Part shown: piece after piece, positions 7,176 through 13,389 of the stretch
Numbering within the stretch: the first letter of the stretch is position 1
Layout of the letters: each line of letters begins with the position of its first letter
Source: UBA7803 sp041686955
GTDB lineage: Bacteria; Pseudomonadota; Gammaproteobacteria; Pseudomonadales; Azotimanducaceae
NCBI GenBank assembly: GCA_041686955.1
Contig: JAWLCV010000078.1
Location: forward strand, 1-18,605
Reading direction: 5' to 3'
DNA length: 18,605 nt
Made by a program: the position numbers and the translations under genes
The notes under the pieces: generated by a model
Databases searched by the model: none
What the model was told of the DNA's origin: nothing
What the model saw: the letters and a program-made list of their open reading frames with translations, nothing else

Positions 7176-8993
7176 ATGTGCGGAGTGGTGGGATACGTCG
7201 GGCGGCATCAGGCGGTGCCGATTCTGCTCGAAGGGCTGCGCCGTCTGGAGTACCGGGGTTACGATTCCGCCGGCATTGCCGTGCACCGCGCGGGCAAGCT
7301 GGCGGTGTACAAGGCTCGAGGCCGGGTGCGCGACATGGAAGCCCGGCTGCCGGCCCGCATCCGCGCCACCGCGGGTATCGGCCACACCCGCTGGGCTACC
7401 CACGGCGCGCCCAGCGATCTGAACGCCCACCCCCATATGGACGCGGCCGCGCGCATCGCCGTCATTCACAACGGTATCGTCGAGAACGCCCGGGCGCTGC
7501 GCGCACGGCTCGTGAAGGAAGGCGTGGAGCCGGTCTCCGAGACCGACACCGAGCTGCTCGCTCACCTCATCGCCACCCAGTCCGCACCCACCCTTATGGA
7601 GCGGGTGCGCCTGGCGCTGCTGGAGGTGCAGGGCGCTTACGGGCTCGCGGTGCTGGATCGGGACCACCCACAGGAGCTGGTGGTGGCGCGGCGCGGCAGC
7701 CCCATGGTGCTCGGTATCGGCGACAAGGAGATGTTCGCCGCCTCGGACGTCGCTGCGCTGGTGCGGCACACCCAGCAGGTGGTGTACCTGGACGACGGCG
7801 AGATCGCCTGCCTGACGGAATCCGGGTACGAGGTGACCACCCTGGACGCGCAGCGCCCCGAGAAGACGGCGGCCCGGGTGGAGATGACCCTGGCGGAGCT
7901 CGATCAGGAGCACTACGCCCACTTCACCCTGAAGGAGATCGCCGAGCAGCCGGAAGTGATCGAGCGGGTGCTGCGCGGGCGTCTGGACGACCGCTTCGCC
8001 ACCGCCCGGCTCGGCGGGCTGAACCTCTCGCCGCGGGATCTGCTGGGCATCCGCCGCATCAAGATCATCGGCTGCGGCTCGGCCTACATCGCCGGCCGCA
8101 TCGGCGCCGCCATGGTCGAGCGGCTGGCGCGGCTGCCGTGCGACGCCGAGCCCGCCGCGGAGTTTCGCTACCGCAACCCCATCATCGAGCCCGACACCCT
8201 GTACCTGGCGGTGAGCCAGTCCGGCGAGACCTACGACACCCTGGCGGCGGTACAGGAGATCCAGCGCAAGGGCGGCACGGTGCTCGGCATCGTCAACAGC
8301 GTGGGCAGCAGCATCGCCCGGGCCTGCGGGGCCGGAGTGTATCTGCACGCCGGTGCCGAGGTGGCCGTGGTGTCCACCAAAACCTTCGTGGCGACCGTGG
8401 TGGTGTTCGCCCTTCTGGGGCTCGCCCTCGGCCGCACCCGGGACCTCTCGCCCGGGGAAGGGGAGCGGCTGATCCGCGGCCTGCGGGGGCTGGCCGATCA
8501 GGTGACCGCGCTGCTGGCCCGGGAATCGGAGTTCCGCCGCCTCGGCGAGGCCATCGCGCGCCACGACAACGCCTACTTCATCGGCCGCGGCCTCGGCTAT
8601 GGGGTCGCCATGGAAGGTGCACTAAAGCTCAAAGAGATCAGCTACATACATGCCGAAGCTTATCCTGCTTCTGAACTTAAGCACGGGCCCCTGGCGCTGG
8701 TTTCCCCCGCCACCCCCACCGTAGTGGTGGTCCCGGACGACGATCAGCTCGCGAAGAACCTCGGCTCCATCGAGGAGATCCGGGCGCGGGGCGGGCCGGT
8801 GTACGCGGTAACCCAGGTGGCGGAGCTGCCGGTGGCGCCGGAGCGCTGCGTGCTGGTGCCCCCGGTCCACGAACTGCTGACGCCGGTGCTCATGCTTCTG
8901 CCCCTGCAGTTCCTCGCGTACCACGCGGCGGTGGCACGCGGCTGTGAGGTGGACCGGCCCCGCAACCTGGCCAAGAGCGTCACTGTGGAATAG
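7176..8993 (+). CDS. glmS: Glutamine--fructose-6-phosphate aminotransferase (isomerizing)
   Basis: A 605-residue enzyme that makes glucosamine-6-phosphate and glutamate from fructose-6-phosphate and glutamine, the first step toward UDP-GlcNAc for peptidoglycan, lipopolysaccharide and other glycans. The N-terminal Ntn glutaminase has the nucleophile C2 (MCGVVGY), EYRGYDSAG, HTRWATHG and HNGIVEN. The C-terminal part has two SIS sugar-isomerase domains with GCGSAYIAG, SQSGETYDT, the E487 region in LKLKEISYIHAEAYP, SELKHGPLAL and the family-typical C-terminus RPRNLAKSVTVE. Length matches E. coli GlmS (609). The ATG at 7176 has GAGGAG seven bases upstream. No leader RNA fits: the previous gene ends 11 bases before. 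Unusually, codons around 480-502 are much more AT-rich than the rest of the gene. Confidence 0.97.
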   Translation: MCGVVGYVGRHQAVPILLEGLRRLEYRGYDSAGIAVHRAGKLAVYKARGRVRDMEARLPARIRATAGIGHTRWATHGAPSDLNAHPHMDAAARIAVIHNGIVENARALRARLVKEGVEPVSETDTELLAHLIATQSAPTLMERVRLALLEVQGAYGLAVLDRDHPQELVVARRGSPMVLGIGDKEMFAASDVAALVRHTQQVVYLDDGEIACLTESGYEVTTLDAQRPEKTAARVEMTLAELDQEHYAHFTLKEIAEQPEVIERVLRGRLDDRFATARLGGLNLSPRDLLGIRRIKIIGCGSAYIAGRIGAAMVERLARLPCDAEPAAEFRYRNPIIEPDTLYLAVSQSGETYDTLAAVQEIQRKGGTVLGIVNSVGSSIARACGAGVYLHAGAEVAVVSTKTFVATVVVFALLGLALGRTRDLSPGEGERLIRGLRGLADQVTALLARESEFRRLGEAIARHDNAYFIGRGLGYGVAMEGALKLKEISYIHAEAYPASELKHGPLALVSPATPTVVVVPDDDQLAKNLGSIEEIRARGGPVYAVTQVAELPVAPERCVLVPPVHELLTPVLMLLPLQFLAYHAAVARGCEVDRPRNLAKSVTVE

Positions 8994-9050
8994 CCGCCGC
9001 GCGATTCCGGAGTATCATGGGCGCCCACGGGAACCGCAGGGGAGGGGCGC

Positions 9051-9590
9051 ATGCGATTGCTGGCTTTGCTCATGGCGCTCGGCGTCGCCACCACGGCGGC
9101 AGCCGAGGCGGGCCTCGACCGCTTCGTCGACGTGCGCTGGGAGCAGTACCGCGACAGCTCCCTCGGGCTGGCCCTGCGCTATCCCTACGAATGGTCTCAG
9201 CGCGAGGGCATCCTCGGCGACGAGGTGTTCTTCGCCGCCGGCGGCACGGCGCTGCCGTTTCTCAGCATCCGCGTGCTCGACCGCCCCGCCAAGCTGACCC
9301 TGGACGATGCCGTGGCCATGGCGGCGGCGGCGTTCCCCGGGCCCGGCCACGTGGTGGATTCCCGGGCGCGCGAGATCGGCGGCATACCGGTGCGCGACAT
9401 CCTCATCGAATGGAGCATGCCGCTCGGCCTGGGGCTGGCGCTGCGTTCCCGGGTCATCTCCCTGTTTCGCGACGACCGCTGGGTGCTGGTGACCGCCGCG
9501 GACGGGCAGGTGGAAAGCGGCTTCATGCCGGCGCTGAACGAGGCGCTGGATTCGCTCAGCATCGAAGCTGTGGAAGGAGCCGCGCGATGA
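9051..9590 (+). CDS. Secreted PsbP/DcrB-like hypothetical protein
   Basis: A 179-residue protein with a clear Sec signal peptide (MRLLALLMALGVATTAAAEA), so it should be periplasmic or exported. There is no lipobox cysteine. The mature part contains LGLALRYPYEW, a pattern seen at the start of PsbP/DcrB/LpqN-type folds, followed by alternating strands and ending in a helix; assignment to that fold is tentative and no catalytic residue is evident. The start at 9051 is set by a strong GGGGAGGGG ribosome site just upstream. The stop overlaps the next gene's start as ATGA (9587-9590), so the two are translationally coupled. It starts 57 bases after glmS and may be on the same transcript. Function is unknown. 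Confidence 0.75.
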   Translation: MRLLALLMALGVATTAAAEAGLDRFVDVRWEQYRDSSLGLALRYPYEWSQREGILGDEVFFAAGGTALPFLSIRVLDRPAKLTLDDAVAMAAAAFPGPGHVVDSRAREIGGIPVRDILIEWSMPLGLGLALRSRVISLFRDDRWVLVTAADGQVESGFMPALNEALDSLSIEAVEGAAR

Positions 9591-10561
9591 AACGCTCTCT
9601 GGCCCTGCTCGCTCTAGCTCTGACCCTGCCGGCCCAGGCGGCTCAGTTCTCTTTCGTGGCGCTCGGCGACACCGCCTACAACGGGGAGCGAGACTACCCC
9701 GTCTACCAGGCACTCATCGACACCATCAACCGCTCGCGGCCTGCCTTCACGGTGCACGTGGGCGACATCTGGGGGGTGGGCAACTGCCACGACTGGCACA
9801 TCGAGCGGGTGAGCGAGTTCTTCGACCTCTACGACCACCCGCTGGTCTACACCCCCGGCGACAACGAGTGGACCGACTGCCACCACCGGGCCATGGGGGG
9901 CTATGACCCGGCGGAGCGGCTGAACGCCTTGCGCCGCGCCTTCTTCGCATCGCCCCGCAGCCTCGGCCAGCGGCCCATGGCGCTGGTCCGGCAGGCGGAC
10001 GTCTCGCCTTTCGAAGCCTACGTGGAGAATGTGCGCTGGCTGCACGAAGGGGTGCTGTTCCTCACCGTCAACGTGCCGGGCTCCGCCAACAACTACCGCT
10101 ACGGCGAGCGCGATGCGCTGCTCGAGGCGCACGAGCGCAACGAAGCCAACGCGGCCTGGATCCGCGACGGTTTCCGCATCGCCCGGGAGAACAACCTGCC
10201 GGCGGTGGTGGTGGTGCTGCACGCGGAGATGTTCCTGAACGGCCAGATGGGTCTCGAGGAGTGGGGCGGGCCGCTTTCCGGCCCTCACGGCCAGGTGCTC
10301 GAAGAGCTTCGGCTCGGCGGCGAACGCTTCGGCAAGCCGGTGCTCCTGGTGCACGGCGACTCCCACCAGTTCGTGGTGGACCGCCCGTTCCTCGAGGCCC
10401 GGGGCGAGAGCGAGCCGCCGCGCTACGCCAACATCGTCCGCCTGGAGGTGTTCGGCGCCCCGGAGCTGAAGGCCGTGCGGGTGAACGTGGATACCGAGAC
10501 CCCGTGGCTGTTCGGCTTCACCCCGCTCTACAATGCCGGCGCCCCGCCGGCTGCGGAGTAG
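9587..10561 (+). CDS. Secreted calcineurin-like metallophosphoesterase
   Basis: A 324-residue exported phosphoesterase with signal peptide MKRSLALLALALTLPAQAAQ. The two-metal calcineurin-like core is visible: ALGDTAY (D28), HVGDIWG (GD 59-60), PGDNEW (GDN 91-93), VVVLHAEMF and LLVHGDSHQF, which supply the aspartate, asparagine and histidine ligands. Such enzymes hydrolyse phosphomonoesters or phosphodiesters; the exact substrate cannot be predicted. Being exported, it would act in the periplasm or outside. The start ATG overlaps the stop of the previous gene (ATGA) and has GGAAGGAG eight bases before it. It ends seven bases before the convergent methyltransferase gene, with no room for a terminator. 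Confidence 0.85.
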   Translation: MKRSLALLALALTLPAQAAQFSFVALGDTAYNGERDYPVYQALIDTINRSRPAFTVHVGDIWGVGNCHDWHIERVSEFFDLYDHPLVYTPGDNEWTDCHHRAMGGYDPAERLNALRRAFFASPRSLGQRPMALVRQADVSPFEAYVENVRWLHEGVLFLTVNVPGSANNYRYGERDALLEAHERNEANAAWIRDGFRIARENNLPAVVVVLHAEMFLNGQMGLEEWGGPLSGPHGQVLEELRLGGERFGKPVLLVHGDSHQFVVDRPFLEARGESEPPRYANIVRLEVFGAPELKAVRVNVDTETPWLFGFTPLYNAGAPPAAE

Positions 10562-10568
10562 TGGCGGC

Positions 10569-11336
10569 TCAAGCCCCGCGCCGCGCCAGCGCCACGAACA
10601 CCGCCGCATCCGCCGGCGCCGGGCCGCCCTCGGGGGCCCGGAAGCTGACGCTCTCGAAACCGGCCTCGAGAAGCATGTTGCGGAACTGGCCTTGCGACCA
10701 CCAGCGCGTGAGCCAGTCCCGTTCCAGCACCTCCACGCGGCCGTCGGGCGCGATACGCTCGTAGCGCAGCCGCCGGCGCAAGCCGCACCCGTCCGAGCGG
10801 CTCGCCACCTCGATCACGGCGCAGCGCAGGCGCTCGCCGGTCTCACTGGTCGCCTCGCGGTAGTGCCCGAGCGCGGCCTCGACCATACTGGGATCGACGA
10901 TCTCCAGGGGTATCAGCGCGGCACCGCCCGGAAGCAGGTGACGGTGAATGCACGCCAGCGTGCGGCGGGCGTCTTCATCGGTGGTGAGCAGGGTGAAGGT
11001 CGCGCCCGCCAGGAAGACGGCACGGTAACGCCGCGGCAGCGAGAACGACTGCATCTCGGACTGGTGAAGCGTGACCTCGAGCCCCCGCTCGGCGGCGCGC
11101 TGGCGGCACCGCGCGAGCATGTCGGCGGAGGAATCCAGCCCCTCCACCTGATAGCCGAGCGCGCGAAGATCCAGCAAGGGCACTCCAGAGCCGCAACCGA
11201 GCTCGAGCGCCGGAGTGCCGGCGCGATCCAGGAAGGGCCGGTAGTCCTCGGCGCTCGCCCGCTCGCTCACCAGCGGATCGTAAAGATCCGCCACCAGACC
11301 GGTGTAGAACTGGGAAGCCGGCAGTTCGCGTGTCAT
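10569..11336 (-). CDS. Class I SAM-dependent methyltransferase
   Basis: A 255-residue methyltransferase of the Methyltransf_11/25 type, using S-adenosylmethionine. Motif I ALELGCGSG lies at 43-51, followed by the ribose-binding acidic residue D68 in VEGLDSS and a motif IV-like AVFLAGATFTLL. The C-terminal part carries a WWSQGQFRNMLLEAGFESV helix-strand pair typical of small-molecule methyltransferases, but the acceptor is not predictable. The ATG at 11336 is used; an in-frame GTG at 11348 is possible, and both have weak ribosome sites. Transcribed alone, divergent from the 80-residue gene. Confidence 0.85.
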   Translation of the reverse strand: MTRELPASQFYTGLVADLYDPLVSERASAEDYRPFLDRAGTPALELGCGSGVPLLDLRALGYQVEGLDSSADMLARCRQRAAERGLEVTLHQSEMQSFSLPRRYRAVFLAGATFTLLTTDEDARRTLACIHRHLLPGGAALIPLEIVDPSMVEAALGHYREATSETGERLRCAVIEVASRSDGCGLRRRLRYERIAPDGRVEVLERDWLTRWWSQGQFRNMLLEAGFESVSFRAPEGGPAPADAAVFVALARRGA

Positions 11337-11420
11337 GGGTTCTTTCACCCTATGTAAGACGCTGTAATGGGCGGACCTGCGTCACAGAGCGCGATCGCCG
11401 GGGCTGTAATAGTCTCCGCC
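11337..11420. promoter_or_regulatory. Divergent intergenic region with spaced GCTGTAAT repeats
   Basis: An 84-base gap between two divergent starts. The octamer GCTGTAAT occurs at 11361-11368 and 11403-11410, exactly 42 bases apart, i.e. four helical turns. TGTAAT also resembles a -10 hexamer, and the second copy lies only 10 bases before the plus-strand ATG, so a leaderless or very short-leader transcript is possible. This is a tentative regulatory reading. Confidence 0.3.
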
Positions 11421-11663
11421 ATGGACACCATCGTCACCATCGCCGATTACGTACGTTCCGTGGAAAGCCGAGTGGTGGGCCGTGTCTTCACCTACGACGA
11501 CCGGCTGCACTTCGTGCTGGAGGTCGAGCGGGAGACCGGTCTCGCCCGGCTGAGCTGCCGCTACGACGAGCGCACGGAGTTCATCTACATGCCCGTGGAC
11601 GAGGTGCTCATGCGCCTCGGCGACGAGTGCCGGCGCCACGCGGCCGGCGACGTGCTGCACTAG
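11421..11663 (+). CDS. Hypothetical protein, 80 residues
   Basis: I do not recognise this small protein. It is acidic, has no signal peptide or membrane helix, and is predicted from its pattern to be mostly beta strand (FVLEVERE, RLSCRYDER, EFIYMPV) with short helices at each end. The ATG at 11421 is used; an in-frame ATG at 11367 would add 18 residues of low-complexity sequence. No good ribosome site precedes either. The stop overlaps the convergent GNHR-motif gene in a shared CTAG. Coding status is supported mainly by its length in the gap, the sensible amino-acid make-up and the exact abutment with its neighbour. Confidence 0.55.
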   Translation: MDTIVTIADYVRSVESRVVGRVFTYDDRLHFVLEVERETGLARLSCRYDERTEFIYMPVDEVLMRLGDECRRHAAGDVLH

Positions 11664-12448
11664 CACGGCAGAAAGCACTCCGGCAGCCAATCGGCCAGCG
11701 CCGGCGCGGGCGCTTCGACGTGAACGAGTCGAAGCTCCGCGGGCACCGCGCTGATACCCAACACCTGGGCGATGGCCCAGCGGTGATTGCCGCCCTGAAG
11801 CCGGTGCAGCCCACCCTCACTATCCATGGCGAGCCCCAGCCCGCGATCGTCGTTGAACAGGAGCTCCATTTCCTCCAGGCGGTGGCGGGGCAGCACCCCG
11901 TGAGCCCCGATGGCGCGGAATAAGCGAACGAAGCGCTCGAAGTAGGCCTCCACGTGCTCGCGGCGTTCGAGCTCACGCCCCTGGCGCCGCGGCGGCCCAC
12001 CGCCGGCCGCCACCGCTTCCAGCAGGCCCTGGTACACCGCCGTGCGCCGGTAATCCAACCCGGCCTCCCAAAGCTGTTGTGCCTCTTCGCGCACCGGATC
12101 GTCGTCAGTGGTGCGGATCAGCGTCGACCAGTTTCCCGCGCCGAGAAAGTAGTCGAGGGTACTGAGCATCACGCCGCCGCAGTCTACCCAGTCGGCGACG
12201 ATGGAGGTCATCCCAACGACCTCGCAGAGCCGCGTGGGGACACCGCCTGACGCCGCCTCCGCCCAGGCGAGGGGCACGTAAAACCCCGCCGGTACGGCAT
12301 GACCCTCCGCCAGCAGGCGTCGGATCCGGCGTGCAACCAAGCCCCGGCCGGCGAGCGCAACCAATGGACGGCTGCGGCGGGCCAGCCCCAGCCGGCGTAG
12401 CCGCCGGCGCCGTTCGCGAGCAGAGGGCATGCGTGGGCAGAGCGTCAA
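11660..12448 (-). CDS. Protein with ParB/sulfiredoxin-like GNHR motif
   Basis: A 262-residue protein whose C-terminal part has LQGGNHRWAIAQVLGISAVP (residues about 218-237 from the TTG). That GxHR-plus-helix pattern is the signature of the ParB-nuclease/sulfiredoxin fold, in which it binds a nucleotide. The N-terminus is a very basic arginine-rich stretch (RERRRRLRRLGLARR), which may bind nucleic acid or a membrane surface. There is no helix-turn-helix as in chromosomal ParB, so partitioning is unlikely. The TTG at 12448 is preferred because GAGG lies five bases upstream; an ATG at 12430 has no ribosome site. Stand-alone proteins of this kind occur near surface-glycan genes, which fits the neighbourhood here. 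Biochemical role unknown. Confidence 0.7.
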   Translation of the reverse strand: MTLCPRMPSARERRRRLRRLGLARRSRPLVALAGRGLVARRIRRLLAEGHAVPAGFYVPLAWAEAASGGVPTRLCEVVGMTSIVADWVDCGGVMLSTLDYFLGAGNWSTLIRTTDDDPVREEAQQLWEAGLDYRRTAVYQGLLEAVAAGGGPPRRQGRELERREHVEAYFERFVRLFRAIGAHGVLPRHRLEEMELLFNDDRGLGLAMDSEGGLHRLQGGNHRWAIAQVLGISAVPAELRLVHVEAPAPALADWLPECFLPC

Positions 12449-12596
12449 AAAAGCCTCGGTTTCAAGATCTTTCCAGATTCTGGCACAGACGGTTGACCCA
12501 AATGCGTTTGGTTCTGGTTAGAATACTGCGCGGCGACCACGCGTTGGGGAGCGCGTAGGTCTGGTGTGTCGCAACGGACGACGACTAGGAGGTACG
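12449..12596. promoter_or_regulatory. Divergent region with a weak plus-strand promoter candidate
   Basis: A 148-base gap between the GNHR gene and the outer-membrane barrel gene, with a noticeably AT-richer core at 12466-12526. On the plus strand TTGACC (12493-12498) and TAGAAT (12519-12524) resemble -35 and -10 hexamers, but the spacing is 20 bases instead of about 17. AGGAGGT at 12587-12593 is the ribosome site for the next gene. Confidence 0.35.
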
Positions 12597-13283
12597 TTGG
12601 GGGTCACGCCGTTGTCGCGGGGGCGGCGCAGGCGTGGTGGGAAGTTCGGGTTATTCATCTGGACGCTGCTGCTGGCAGCGGCCGTTCCTGCCGCTCATGC
12701 CGATTACAACCGTTTGGATCTAGAGCGCCGCGAGCGCAGCGTGAGCCTGTATCACGGCCACGGCGTGGACGAGGATCTGCTCGAGCTGCCGCGTGCGCTT
12801 CTGAACGGTTCCGTGGAGTGGGACGAGAGCTACTTCACGGGCATCGGCTACCTCCACGGCACCAGGACCCCGCGCCTGCTGGAGGGCCTGCTCAGCCGGA
12901 TGTTTCTCAGCGGTGCGAGTACCGGCGTGGAACTGGTGGCGGTGAAGCACCGGGGCTTGCAGGACAACGTCGAGGCCGACCTCGCCTACGCCATCCACAC
13001 GCCGTATGCGGCATTCGGACCGCTGCGGCTGCGGTTCGGCTTCAGCGTCGGCCTCTCGTACGCCTTCGGCACGCCGAGCTACGAGGACGGCCCGAAGGAC
13101 GACCCGGAGAAGCGCTATCGGTTCCAGAACTACAATGCGTATGAGCTGGAATGGGGATGGCGGAGGTTTCCGCGCGTGAGCCTGGTGACGCGGGTGCATC
13201 ACCGGTCGGGGATATACGGCGTCATTGCGCCTAGGCGGGTAGGTTCGAACTACTTGGTAGCTGGGTTAAAGATCAGATGGTGA
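12597..13283 (+). CDS. Outer-membrane beta-barrel protein, lipid A deacylase (PagL)-like
   Basis: A 228-residue exported protein. After an arginine-rich N-region comes a signal peptide (FGLFIWTLLLAAAVPAAHA), then alternating amphipathic strands, and it ends in LVAGLKIRW, a C-terminal aromatic residue typical of outer-membrane barrels recognised by the BAM complex. The segment VHHRSGIYGV followed about ten residues later by GSNYLVAGL recalls the His-x-Ser catalytic stretch and last strand of PagL-type lipid A 3-O-deacylases, but the match is partial and the enzyme role is inference. The start is a TTG at 12597, chosen because AGGAGGT ends four bases before it; an upstream GTG at 12564 would put that site inside the gene. 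It marks the last GC-rich gene before the composition change. Confidence 0.65.
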   Translation: MGVTPLSRGRRRRGGKFGLFIWTLLLAAAVPAAHADYNRLDLERRERSVSLYHGHGVDEDLLELPRALLNGSVEWDESYFTGIGYLHGTRTPRLLEGLLSRMFLSGASTGVELVAVKHRGLQDNVEADLAYAIHTPYAAFGPLRLRFGFSVGLSYAFGTPSYEDGPKDDPEKRYRFQNYNAYELEWGWRRFPRVSLVTRVHHRSGIYGVIAPRRVGSNYLVAGLKIRW

Positions 13284-13297
13284 GGCTCGGCAGGTGA

Positions 13298-13315
13298 AGG
13301 AGCGGGAGCGCTCCT
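13298..13315. other. Hairpin after the barrel gene
   Basis: AGGAGCG (13298-13304) and CGCTCCT (13309-13315) pair perfectly around a GGAG loop, 14 bases after the barrel stop codon. There is no T-run, so it is at best a weak or Rho-assisted terminator, or an RNA-stabilising hairpin. Confidence 0.35.
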
Positions 13316-13389
13316 GAGGTCTAGCCACCACTCGGTAGTACTGCTGCAGCAATTTCGCGATTTTCGAGGTAATTAGGAGAACATTGGGA

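Noticed and set aside
6728..7177. N-terminal extension of the ATP-grasp frame up to 7177
   Set aside because: The added residues are Pro/Arg/Ala-rich, overlap two plus-strand genes, and a GTG with a ribosome site at 6727 begins where family sequence begins.
7155..8564. Long minus-strand open frame opposite glmS
   Set aside because: GlmS is unmistakable on the other strand; this frame is a His/Gln-rich shadow.
8880..9050. Tn7 insertion at the end of glmS
   Set aside because: The glmS 3' end is a classic Tn7 target, but no Tn7 ends or tns genes follow; ordinary genes begin 57 bases later.
11334..11352. GGGT/ACCC hairpin before the methyltransferase
   Set aside because: Only four pairs with a six-base loop; not distinguishable from chance.
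12481..12496. TGGCACAGACGGTTGA as a sigma54 promoter
   Set aside because: The TTG lies one base too far from TGGCAC and the essential GC of the -12 element is GA.
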